IMG/VR virus record: IMGVR_UViG_3300040801_003600
Coordinates: 1 to 22,012 of that record
Strand: one strand, 5' to 3'
Length of the DNA: 22,012 nucleotides
DNA from: a virus
The position numbers and the translations under genes are program-made. Positions 6,451 to 12,765 of the stretch are shown here, piece after piece (within the stretch, counting starts at the first letter, position 1; each line of letters opens with the position of its first letter). Below the pieces are notes generated by a model that was given only the letters and a program-made list of their open reading frames with translations, did not search any database and was not told where the DNA came from.

Positions 6451-6731
6451 AGTGTCTTCTCTATATCACGCCTTTCTTGCTCTTTGTAAAGTTGACGCAT
6501 GATCATGTTATGGATATCGTCGCTGCGAAGCTTTAGTTCGTCACTATCGATGCCGATACGCGCCGCTAGCTCACGAGCTACTTCTCCCTGGAAACTAAGC
6601 ACGAGCTCAGCCAGGGTCTTTATTGCAGTTTTAGATACTTCAATGTCGCAGGCAGTCTCAATGTATGAGACGTATATACCTGCTGTTAGAACGTTCGTCA
6701 ACAGCTCGATGTCAGTCATTTGGTTACTCAT
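6447..6731 (-). CDS. Hypothetical helical protein (94 aa)
   Basis: The family is not recognised. The protein is predicted all-alpha, with an MTDIELLTNVLTAGIYVSYIE helix, a second helix AIKTLAELVLSFQGEVARELAARIG, and an acidic C-terminal helix ending ERRDIEKTL. The middle helices are amphipathic rather than membrane-spanning. An AGGAGATAG ribosome site precedes the ATG. Its end overlaps the 67-aa gene by 4 nt, and a 51-bp gap with a GC hairpin (6758-6773) separates it from the gene upstream. Confidence 0.65.
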   Translation of the reverse strand: MSNQMTDIELLTNVLTAGIYVSYIETACDIEVSKTAIKTLAELVLSFQGEVARELAARIGIDSDELKLRSDDIHNMIMRQLYKEQERRDIEKTL

Positions 6732-6757
6732 TTGCTATCTCCTGTGGGTTGTAGCAG

Positions 6758-6773
6758 ACCCCGCGTACGGGGT
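6758..6773. other. Intergenic hairpin without T-tract
   Basis: ACCCCG-CGTA-CGGGGT forms a perfect 6-bp stem with a 4-nt loop in the gap between two - strand genes. No T-run follows on the reverse strand, so it is more likely an mRNA-processing or stabilising stem than an intrinsic terminator. Confidence 0.45.
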
Positions 6774-6782
6774 TTCGTCTCA

Positions 6783-7034
6783 CTAAGACTCGTCAGTGCT
6801 ACTCATCCGCGATGATATCCGTGAGCAAAGCCTTCTCGGGCGGTATACTTGCACACAGAACAGGCTGGCCAATTCGTGGAACTTTTTGAACTCAGGGTTC
6901 AATAAAGCAGCATCACTGTATCCCCATCCTAGCATCAGCAGAGCCAGGGATTGGCGATCCGGCTCTACTGTATCGAAGATCGAATTAAAGCTCATCTCGA
7001 TCCTCTCCAACACTATTTCTGGAAGCTCACTCAT
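6783..7034 (-). CDS. Hypothetical protein (83 aa)
   Basis: The family is not recognised. The N-terminal 60 residues look like a compact helical domain (LPEIVLERIEMSFNSIF, RQSLALLMLGWGYSDAALL, FKKFHELASLFCVQVY), followed by a basic, Ser-rich disordered tail (RPRRLCSRISSRMSSTDES). GGAG lies upstream of the ATG. The 139-bp gap before it (7035-7173) shows no open frame of interest; it holds ATTCGAT and ATCGAAT as an inverted pair and one CCTTGGGG motif. No function can be assigned. Confidence 0.6.
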   Translation of the reverse strand: MSELPEIVLERIEMSFNSIFDTVEPDRQSLALLMLGWGYSDAALLNPEFKKFHELASLFCVQVYRPRRLCSRISSRMSSTDES

Positions 7035-7173
7035 TATTTTACTCCGCTTAGTTGAAGGGGTCCTGGATCACGTCTCGATATAGGAGAATTCGATGCTCCG
7101 CTCCAGGTGCTAGAGGTTACTTTCCGAGCTACGGCGACTCTCTAGCTAAAGCCGTACCTCATCCTTGGGGACG

Positions 7174-7434
7174 CTACCAGTATCGAATGTTAACGTTGTG
7201 CTCTCTAGGCTGCATTGCGGCAGCTGCGGCAGCATTAGCATTAGCGCTGGCACGCTTTTGTGCTTGGTCATTTTGAACACAGTATGCAAAGCTTGCTGAA
7301 CCTTGTTCAAAGCCATAAGCTTTACAAGCTTCTATACTGCGCGCAATAGACTCAGGAGTGCCCGTCATAGGAGGAATAGTAATGCATCCCCCAAGAAAGC
7401 TAGACAGAATAATGATAGCTACAGATTTAGTCAT
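7174..7434 (-). CDS. Small secreted lipoprotein
   Basis: This 86-aa product has a lipoprotein signal peptide: MTKSV, a hydrophobic IIILSSFL stretch and the lipobox LGGC with Cys 17 as the lipidated residue. The next residues (ITIPPMTG) give no Asp at +2, so outer-membrane sorting is expected. The mature part has the ACKAYGFEQGSASFAYCVQND pattern, two cysteines flanking a G-F-x-x-G-S core that recurs in short bacterial envelope lipoproteins, and an Ala/Asn-rich tail. GAGGAA precedes the ATG. It is placed in the early - strand operon rather than beside lysis genes, which favours superinfection exclusion or envelope alteration over a spanin role; this is inference. Confidence 0.75.
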   Translation of the reverse strand: MTKSVAIIILSSFLGGCITIPPMTGTPESIARSIEACKAYGFEQGSASFAYCVQNDQAQKRASANANAAAAAAMQPREHNVNIRYW

Positions 7435-7472
7435 GTTGGTTTCCTCATACCCCCATCTCTGGGGAACTCTTG

Positions 7473-8459
7473 CTAGCTTAATGGAGGTAATGACTGACGA
7501 ATTGATTCGCTAGCTTTAGTGATAGCTACGAACTTTTCATCAGTGCCACCTTTGTCAGGATGATTTTGTTGGCGGGCTGCTTTGACAAGGCCAGCGAGCG
7601 CAGAGTCGCTGATTCTGTCAATATAGCCATTGCCATCAATCTCAATTCCTAAGAGTAGGAATGCGTCAGCCAATACATGCTTTGGCTTGTGCTTTGGCTT
7701 CTCGGTTTTCTCTTCCTTGGGTTCCTGGCCGCGAAGAACCTGGATTCCGCTCCACGTATTCTTGTGCAGCGTGCAGATCCAGATAGTCTCTTGGCCATTG
7801 AGCATCGTCTCAGGGAACTTGAGCGTGTGTGCTTCCTTGAATTTCTCGCTCCCAAGTTCCGCCGCCATGTCCTCGATCTTCTCAATGATGAACTCAGGTA
7901 TGTTATCATCATACTTGAAGGTGAGGAGATCATCTTCCACTTCAGCCGTGCGCTGCTTGTGCTGCTTATCCTTAGCTTGCTCTTGCTCCTTTTTATCTGC
8001 GCGTAAAGAACGCTTGAAGTCTTCAATTTCTTCACGCTTTGTTTCGGCATGAATTAGCTTGAGTGAGATAGCTTGAGCTAACTCGTCGTCTGTAAGCCGT
8101 GCAATCTCTGAGAGAGTTCGCATGGAAGCAGGAAGCTCATCTTCCCGCGGGAAGACGGTAGCTAGTCTGGTGGCAATTAGCTGCCCAGCTGCTACCCAAT
8201 TACTTACAGTAGTATCGGAATAGCCTAGCCAAGCTTCACAACTGCTTGTGAAGTATTGTTTAGCAGCACGTGGAAGACCGTCGACTTCATGTGCGTCGCA
8301 TGCACAGCGGAATTCATAAAGTTCACGTGCATGGCGGAACAGCCACTCCCTGGACTTTTGCTTACCGCCAACCAGAATCTTCTTCCATTTAGACTCAAAG
8401 GCTTTGAACTCCTTACTTTGCTGGAGCTCAACTTGGGCTTGTGTGACAACGTCGTTCAT
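7473..8459 (-). CDS. Replication-associated protein with C-terminal J-domain (DnaJ-like)
   Basis: This 328-aa protein ends in a J-domain-like segment from about residue 262: helix LADAFLLLGIE, then ALAGLVKAARQQ, the invariant HPD at 300-302 within NHPDKGGTDEKF, and a final AITKASESIRQSL helix. HPD is the motif by which J-domains stimulate DnaK ATPase. The N-terminal 150 residues are helical and include an HTH-like stretch (CEAWLGYSDTTVSNWVAAGQLIATRL) followed by MRTLSEIARLTDDELAQAI, resembling DUF3102/ParB-like phage DNA-binding proteins. A Lys/Glu-rich linker (150-175) and a beta segment lie between. A strong AGGAG site precedes the ATG. The protein could recruit host DnaK to phage replication or regulation; the function is inferred. 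Confidence 0.75.
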   Translation of the reverse strand: MNDVVTQAQVELQQSKEFKAFESKWKKILVGGKQKSREWLFRHARELYEFRCACDAHEVDGLPRAAKQYFTSSCEAWLGYSDTTVSNWVAAGQLIATRLATVFPREDELPASMRTLSEIARLTDDELAQAISLKLIHAETKREEIEDFKRSLRADKKEQEQAKDKQHKQRTAEVEDDLLTFKYDDNIPEFIIEKIEDMAAELGSEKFKEAHTLKFPETMLNGQETIWICTLHKNTWSGIQVLRGQEPKEEKTEKPKHKPKHVLADAFLLLGIEIDGNGYIDRISDSALAGLVKAARQQNHPDKGGTDEKFVAITKASESIRQSLPPLS

Positions 8460-8659
8460 TGCAGGCGCTCCTCTTGCTCTTCGCTGTGTATGAATTGAAT
8501 CTCTGAGATCTCAAGATCACGATTTAGCAAGTCTTGCACATATTGCTTGACTTGCTCTACATTATCAAACGTAGTAGCATTAGGTATCGTGATTATTGCC
8601 CATGCTGGTTCATGTCTGAATCCAACTTCTACGATGACTGTGTACAGTTTGTTCGTCAT
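8456..8659 (-). CDS. Hypothetical protein (67 aa), first gene of the leftward operon
   Basis: The family is not recognised. The product looks like a small alpha/beta protein: strand KLYTVIVEVGF, strand WAIITIP, helix NVEQVKQYVQDLLNRDL, and a strand-turn ISEIQFIHSEEQEERLQ. It has an acidic C-terminus and no membrane or metal motifs. Its end overlaps the J-domain gene by 4 nt (ATGA), and its start lies 34 bp downstream of the -10 box of the leftward promoter. As the promoter-proximal gene it is likely among the earliest expressed. Confidence 0.65.
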   Translation of the reverse strand: MTNKLYTVIVEVGFRHEPAWAIITIPNATTFDNVEQVKQYVQDLLNRDLEISEIQFIHSEEQEERLQ

Positions 8660-8692
8660 GCTCTGTCATTCGTTCATTCATTGTGTACGTAT

Positions 8693-8721
8693 ATTATAAA
8701 GCGAATTTTTGCAAAAGTAAA
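8693..8721 (-). promoter_or_regulatory. Leftward early promoter
   Basis: On the reverse strand TTTACT (8721-8716) is separated by exactly 17 bp from TATAAT (8698-8693), a good sigma70-type promoter for the leftward operon. The palindrome TTTTGCAAAA (8707-8716) lies in the spacer and touches the -35 box, and is itself nested in the inverted repeat CGAATTTT/AAAATTCG (8702-8709 and 8719-8726). These are strong operator candidates. Confidence 0.65.
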
Positions 8722-8745
8722 ATTCGAATTTTTTATGCGCATATA

Positions 8746-8757
8746 AATTTTTCTTAT
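8746..8757. repeat. Single iteron-like element (copy B)
   Basis: AATTTTTCTTAT followed by GCTTGG. It is the same core as copy A (6007-6018) and the array unit at 13389-13400, and the array's last unit is also followed by GCTTGG. It lies between the two divergent promoters. Confidence 0.45.
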
Positions 8758-8791
8758 GCTTGGTGTTCGGCTTTGGTTAGCTATAAGGTAA

Positions 8792-8847
8792 TCTTATACT
8801 AGTATAAGAAATTTGAATTTTACTTGTGCTCCACTCTATGTTATAAT
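8792..8847 (+). promoter_or_regulatory. Rightward promoter with 18-bp palindromic operator candidate
   Basis: TTTACT (8819-8824) and TATAAT (8842-8847) are 17 bp apart on the + strand, the same -35, spacing and -10 as the leftward promoter. Immediately upstream, at 8792-8809, lies the perfect 18-bp palindrome TCTTATACTAGTATAAGA, a likely operator. The promoter drives the zinc-ribbon and primase-helicase genes, whose first start (GTG 8877) is 30 bp beyond the -10 box. Confidence 0.65.
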
Positions 8848-8876
8848 ATCCTAAGAATGTCAACTAGGAGTTAATC

Positions 8877-9071
8877 GTGCAGTTCAAAGTATGTAATACA
8901 TGTGGTAAGAATCTGCCAGATACTGGTGAATACTTTAATCTGCGAATTAAGAAAGGCGGAATTTGGGGTACCACAGCTAAATGCAAGTCTTGTATGCTAG
9001 TCCGGCATCGGGAACTGCGAGAGATTAAACGTATAACTAAACTGCTTAAGGGGGCAGACGTCAATGTTTGA
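8877..9071 (+). CDS. Zinc-ribbon protein (64 aa)
   Basis: The product starts at GTG 8877 behind a strong AGGAG site. It carries two CxxC knuckles, CNTC at residues 6-9 and CKSC at about 36-39, separated by a KNLPDTGEYFNLRIKKGG segment, and a basic C-terminal helix (RHRELREIKRITKLLKG). The spacing and the 'K-x-C-x2-C-x3-L/K-P ... F ... C-K-x-C' layout is that of the small treble-clef/HNH-associated zinc fingers common in phages, but no HNH catalytic residues follow. It overlaps the primase-helicase gene by 8 nt. A DNA-contact or primase-accessory role is plausible. Confidence 0.7.
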   Translation: MQFKVCNTCGKNLPDTGEYFNLRIKKGGIWGTTAKCKSCMLVRHRELREIKRITKLLKGADVNV

Positions 9072-11352
9072 TGTTGCTAACCGCTTCTTGACTGCGCTTG
9101 ATCCAACCGCGAAGAAGTTCCTGTTTGTCACATTCGATGATGTTCCGGGTCGCCGCAATAATGCGCTGCTCAATACGTTCTATGGTTCGCTTGCCACATA
9201 CTATAGCAAGCTGGAGTACCTCAATCGCCAAGGTGCTGGAATCTACGTCACTATCAATAAGACCAAAGCCAATCGCCGTAAGAAAGGCGATATCATCGAA
9301 GCCAGGGCTTTGTGGCAAGAGGACGACTCTGGTATCGTACCCAAGCTGGCCGCTGATCACCCTCCGTCGATCATAGTTAACACCAGCAAGAATCACGCGC
9401 ACAGGTATTGGCTCATTCACCCAAGTGAGGACCTGGCTGCTTGGGAGCGTGCACAAGAAGCTATGTGCCGCACTCAGCATTCGGATCCCGGCGCTAAAGA
9501 CTTGGCCCGCGTGTTGAGACTCCCTGGATTCTACAACAATAAACGTGCAGCACCCGAGCTGGTCGAGCTGGTCAGCGTGGATGACCGTATGTACCACCTG
9601 GCCGATTTGTGCACCGAACTTGGGGTAGCTCCGCCGACTGAGTTCATAGAAGAAGAATCGATACCTGGTACCGGGGCAGAAGGCGGCATTGATCAACAGA
9701 GTATGCTCCTAGAATACTACGCGCAGATACAGCGTGGTGAGCACCTGCACACGCCAATCCGTGCATTGATGATGATCTTTGCCAACCAAGGGCAAGATAT
9801 CACAATGAACAAACTCCAGTGCCAGATCGCAATCGGTGCTTGGCCGCACAATGACGAACGCAAGCAGAAAGCACTCGATGATCTCGACAGTATGCTTGCT
9901 GCTACATATCGCAAGATAGAGCAGGAAGAACACGAAGAGTACATTCCGCTCAGTGAAATCCGCGGCAGCCTGCTCGACGAACAACCCCAAGTTGAGCCTG
10001 ACTGGCCACCCGGCATGATGGGCGACCTTGCCCGCGCTGCTAATGAGTTCTTCGTAGTGCCGAATAAGACTGTGGCAATCATGACCGCGTTGAGTCTGGT
10101 AGCCGGCATCGTAGGGAGGCGGTACAATGTATCGAGATCCGGACTCAACCTGTACAGCACAATAATGATGCCAACCGGCGCCGGCAAAGACTCAATTCGT
10201 AAGTTCTGCCAGCGTGTACTGATGGATAAGACTATGTTGGGCACAAACGGCCTGGCATTCTTAGGCCCGCAGAACTTCACCGGCCCTGCTGCTCTGCTCA
10301 AGACCCTAGTGCGGCAACCCAGCATGCTGTGCGTAATGACCGAAGCTGGCTTGCTGTACAAATCCGATAGCGGCGACAAGAACGGGCTAACGCGTGTCAT
10401 ACTCCAGGCGTACACATCCAGCGGCGCCAACGAGTTCATCGAAACCGAGAAGTACACCCAAGACCGCGATGACATCCCAGCTGTTCGGGCCCCGGCGCTA
10501 ACCATAATCAATGAAGCCACGCCGATCACACTCCTTGGGGAACTGAAGAAACGGGAGTCTATCAATACCGGTGAAATACCGCGCATGTGGATCTTCATGC
10601 TAGATGGCCGCAAGCCGTACAATAACCCAAACCCACACGATCTTCATCTCCCAAGTGAGGTATCCCGGCGCATCAAAGACCTGCTGATCGACTGCTACAA
10701 TGTACAGAACGATCAACATCCCCAAGTAGTGAACATAGCGCCGCCACTCGAGTACATAGACTTCACTATCGAATGTACTGATAGATACAACCAACTCATA
10801 GCAGAGGACCCTAACCGTGCTATCATGTACACCCGCGCCGCGCACAAGGTACTGAAGGTAGCCAGCATCATCGAAGTATTCAATAATCCCTCTGCTACAG
10901 TACCGGATGGCCGGGCTTGGGAATGGGCGCGCTCACTATTCGAGGTAGAAATGCAACACGTACACAAGATCATCGGGTATGTTGAACCAATGGATAAAGC
11001 TACTGAAGATGCCTTCCGCATCATACTCAACTTACTCGAAGGTGTATACAAAGGCCAGAACAAATACATTGATCCTAAACTGCGAGAGAAGAATATATTC
11101 ACCGAGTCACCATTTCGGCAAGCTGCTGCAAGCACTGCATCGATACGTGATTGCGGCATTTCCCCTAAGTATGGTTCCCCCAAGTCCGGCGCCCGCATTG
11201 TGCTCGAGTATTTACAAGCCGAAGGTTATATTCGCAAAGTTAAACTGCGGCTAATGGATGGCCGTGGTAAGAATACCAGCGTGCAATACCAGTTAACTCC
11301 GCAAGGTCAAGATATGGCTAAACAGCTATTCAACAATGCTATTGTCGTTTAA
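9064..11352 (+). CDS. Primase-helicase: RepB/AEP-like primase plus DUF3987-type helicase
   Basis: This 762-aa protein combines two domains. The N-terminal 190 residues fit RepB-type archaeo-eukaryotic primases: GAGIYVTINKT at 58-68, ALWQEDDSG at 82-90 with acidic residues, NHAHRYWLI at 110-118 (the conserved s-x-H strand) and DPGAKDLARVLRLPGFYN at 141-158. The central part matches DUF3987/superfamily 3-like phage helicases, with Walker A MPTGAGKDS at about 369-377, CVMTEAGLLYKSDS as the Walker B region and a further conserved APALTIINEATP segment. The last 100 residues look like a winged helix (QLTPQGQDMAKQLF). It is expected to prime and unwind phage DNA. Codon use is GC-richer than its - strand neighbours. 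A structured non-coding region directly downstream is a candidate origin. Confidence 0.85.
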   Translation: MFDVANRFLTALDPTAKKFLFVTFDDVPGRRNNALLNTFYGSLATYYSKLEYLNRQGAGIYVTINKTKANRRKKGDIIEARALWQEDDSGIVPKLAADHPPSIIVNTSKNHAHRYWLIHPSEDLAAWERAQEAMCRTQHSDPGAKDLARVLRLPGFYNNKRAAPELVELVSVDDRMYHLADLCTELGVAPPTEFIEEESIPGTGAEGGIDQQSMLLEYYAQIQRGEHLHTPIRALMMIFANQGQDITMNKLQCQIAIGAWPHNDERKQKALDDLDSMLAATYRKIEQEEHEEYIPLSEIRGSLLDEQPQVEPDWPPGMMGDLARAANEFFVVPNKTVAIMTALSLVAGIVGRRYNVSRSGLNLYSTIMMPTGAGKDSIRKFCQRVLMDKTMLGTNGLAFLGPQNFTGPAALLKTLVRQPSMLCVMTEAGLLYKSDSGDKNGLTRVILQAYTSSGANEFIETEKYTQDRDDIPAVRAPALTIINEATPITLLGELKKRESINTGEIPRMWIFMLDGRKPYNNPNPHDLHLPSEVSRRIKDLLIDCYNVQNDQHPQVVNIAPPLEYIDFTIECTDRYNQLIAEDPNRAIMYTRAAHKVLKVASIIEVFNNPSATVPDGRAWEWARSLFEVEMQHVHKIIGYVEPMDKATEDAFRIILNLLEGVYKGQNKYIDPKLREKNIFTESPFRQAAASTASIRDCGISPKYGSPKSGARIVLEYLQAEGYIRKVKLRLMDGRGKNTSVQYQLTPQGQDMAKQLFNNAIVV

Positions 11353-11729
11353 CCCCCAAGGAAGGCAGCGCCGCTACTAGTGCTCATAAGCTGCGCAGCT
11401 TGCGGGCGCTAGATACGGTAAGAAAAAAGGCTTTAAAATCAAGGAGTTACCTAGTTTTAGGGTAAGCCCTTGATTTCTAAGGGCTTCACCTGTGAAAAAA
11501 TGAGCGCAAGGGGGTAAAAAAGAGCGTAAGCTATTGATTTTAAAGGGTTTTTGGCTTCTCTACCTTTCATTTTAGGCCCCCGGCGAGCGAAAGAGGGCAT
11601 AGGGGGCGTAAGGGGAAGGAAGAAGAAAGAAAAAAAGATAAGAAAATCAATAACTTACTTAATTATTTACTTATTTTTTTACCTTTCCTCTTATCCCCTT
11701 CCTATACCAACCTTGGGAGAATAAACAGT
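11353..11729. other. 377-bp non-coding region, candidate replication origin
   Basis: No convincing gene is present. In order the region holds: a CCCCCAAGG motif at the stop; a perfect 14-bp palindrome AAGCTGCGCAGCTT (11388-11401) inside an outer AGCGCCGC/GCGGGCGCT stem (about 11367-11411); CTTTAAAATCAA (11431-11442) and its exact inverse TTGATTTTAAAG (11534-11545); the inverted pair AAATCAAGG/CCTTGATTT (11436-11444, 11468-11476), which would compete with it; three GAGCGNAAG direct repeats (11502, 11522, 11585); a 29-nt pure purine run (11610-11638); an AT-rich stretch (11640-11690); and a pyrimidine-rich arm partly complementary to the purine run. Position after the primase-helicase, iterated repeats and an AT-rich tract fit an origin; a terminator/leader role is the alternative. 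Confidence 0.45.
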
Positions 11730-12098
11730 ATGTTAAATGGTCGCGTGAAGGGCCAAATCGGTGAGCGTGAAGCGTGCCGGTTGCTCGGCGATGTCATTGG
11801 TGAGCTGGAACTAACCCGCAATCTCGAACAAGTTCGGAGCGGCGGCGCTGACATCCTTGGGATATCTGGCTTATGCATTGAGGTCAAGCGGCAGGAGACG
11901 CTGTCGATAAACAGTTGGTGGCAACAGGTTTGCCGGGCCGCTGACAACAGAGGTGATGTTCCCGTACTCATGTTCCGGCAGAATAGGAAACCCTGGAGAT
12001 TTTTGCTACCTGCCTATTTGCTCACCGTTGGCGCCCCAGGTTACATAGAGCTGCAGGAACCAGCATTCCGTTGCTGGCTCCGAGCATGGGTTAGATGA
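11730..12098 (+). CDS. Small PD-(D/E)XK endonuclease, Holliday-junction-resolvase-like
   Basis: This 122-aa protein has the full compact PD-(D/E)XK core: GQIGEREACRLLG with Glu 12/14 in the first helix, RSGGADILG with the catalytic Asp 41, LCIEVKRQE with Glu 51 and Lys 53, and a following WWQQVCRAA helix. Size and motif spacing resemble archaeal Hjc-type resolvases and the phage family often annotated as PDDEXK endonucleases. Likely work is resolving branched DNA before packaging or nicking recombination intermediates. The start ATG follows CTTGGGAGAATAAACAGT, where GGGAG serves as the ribosome site and overlaps a dispersed CTTGGG motif. It converges on, and overlaps by 8 nt, the - strand 47-aa gene. 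Confidence 0.8.
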   Translation: MLNGRVKGQIGEREACRLLGDVIGELELTRNLEQVRSGGADILGISGLCIEVKRQETLSINSWWQQVCRAADNRGDVPVLMFRQNRKPWRFLLPAYLLTVGAPGYIELQEPAFRCWLRAWVR

Positions 12099-12234
12099 GA
12101 TGCATCACAAGAGTGACTACGGTGACAATCATTGCGAACCACAATGTGATGCCAAAGTCACGGAGCATAGCCATGATCGCATAGAACACGAATGCTAGAG
12201 CCCCGACTTGGGTGATGGCTACAAGGATACTCAC
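12091..12234 (-). CDS. Small two-pass membrane protein (47 aa)
   Basis: A reverse-strand frame from GTG 12234 encodes 47 residues, almost all hydrophobic: MSILVAITQVGALAFVFYAI, a short polar turn MLRDFGIT, then LWFAMIVTVVTLVMHLI. Two membrane segments with a short loop are predicted. The start overlaps the stop of the 78-aa gene (GTGA), indicating coupling, and its end overlaps the end of the convergent nuclease gene. The exact fit between neighbours and the periodic hydrophobic coding argue it is real. It could be a small holin-like or membrane regulatory protein, but lysis genes are not seen nearby, so no function is claimed. Confidence 0.6.
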   Translation of the reverse strand: MSILVAITQVGALAFVFYAIMAMLRDFGITLWFAMIVTVVTLVMHLI

Positions 12235-12467
12235 TCCCAGATACCCCAGCCGTACTCGCCTGTGCTTGGGAGTACCCGGTACTGCAGGTGATTACCGTGC
12301 TCGATGCTGGCACCCCAAGTTTCGACTTCGGCATCAGTGAAGTCTAACAGGAAGTTGGCAGCAAGGCACTTGACTTTCTCTATTATCTCGGGCTCGAGCT
12401 TACCCCATACGGACAGCTCGTCCAAGTAGGCGGCTACCATCAGATCATGCAGGTCACGTCTTTCCAC
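12231..12467 (-). CDS. Hypothetical acidic protein (78 aa)
   Basis: The family is not recognised. Two helices (LHDLMVAAYLDELSVWG and EPEIIEKVKCLAANFLLDF) are followed by an aromatic C-terminal part (YRVLPSTGEYGWGIWE). The start is GTG 12467, placed after AGGAGAATATC; the same leader precedes the 69-aa gene upstream, so the two genes share a duplicated translation-start region. A UUCG-loop hairpin lies just upstream of this ribosome site. The protein is acidic and lacks membrane or metal motifs; a role in inhibiting host DNA-binding proteins is possible but unsupported. Confidence 0.65.
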   Translation of the reverse strand: MERRDLHDLMVAAYLDELSVWGKLEPEIIEKVKCLAANFLLDFTDAEVETWGASIEHGNHLQYRVLPSTGEYGWGIWE

Positions 12468-12486
12468 GATATTCTCCTGGTATATG

Positions 12487-12505
12487 AAAGGGGCCCGAAG
12501 GCCCC
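12487..12505 (-). terminator. Terminator/attenuator hairpin
   Basis: The reverse strand reads GGGGCC-TTCG-GGCCCC followed by TTT, a 6-bp GC stem (12500-12505 with 12490-12495) with a UUCG loop. It follows the stop of the 69-aa gene and lies only 20 bases from the next start codon, so it probably acts as a leaky attenuator or 3'-end stabiliser. Confidence 0.65.
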
Positions 12506-12511
12506 CATTGG

Positions 12512-12721
12512 TTACTTGTAGTCCAAGACGAACTCATTGAGGCGCTGCCTCACTTCACGATGCCCAGGAGTGCGGCAATGTGTGAAGTTGACCAGGACAT
12601 ACTGAAGCTGATAGGCAAGCTCCTCGTCATCAAAGGGATACTCTTGGGCAACTTGGGCATAGGCAACAGCTTGGGGATTGCCATGCTTGATAATGAAACA
12701 AAGGGCTTCATTCACGGTCAT
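12512..12721 (-). CDS. Hypothetical protein (69 aa)
   Basis: The family is not recognised. The product is helical, with TVNEALCFIIKHGNPQAVAYA, DDEELAYQLQYVLVNFTHC and a closing EVRQRLNEFVLDYK helix, a pattern seen in small phage proteins that are repeat-like or regulatory. The ATG follows GGAGAATATC, the same leader used by the 78-aa gene downstream. UUCG-loop hairpins lie both just before its ribosome site and just after its stop. It forms part of the - strand island that interrupts the rightward gene block. Confidence 0.65.
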   Translation of the reverse strand: MTVNEALCFIIKHGNPQAVAYAQVAQEYPFDDEELAYQLQYVLVNFTHCRTPGHREVRQRLNEFVLDYK

Positions 12722-12735
12722 GATATTCTCCGGTT

Positions 12736-12757
12736 AAAAGGGGCCCCGAAGGGCCCC
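12736..12757 (-). terminator. Intrinsic terminator/attenuator hairpin
   Basis: The reverse strand reads GGGGCCC-TTCG-GGGCCCC-TTTT: a perfect 7-bp GC stem (12751-12757 with 12740-12746), a UUCG tetraloop and four Ts. It follows the 105-aa HTH-like gene and precedes the ribosome site of the 69-aa gene by about 5 bases, suggesting partial termination that lowers downstream expression. Confidence 0.75.
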
Positions 12758-12765
12758 AGGTCAGC

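Noticed and set aside
9061-9696. 211-aa - strand frame opposite the primase domain, and the 301-aa frame at 9717-10622
   Set aside because: Both lie fully antisense to a well-supported primase-helicase. Their products show no family features and no start signals.
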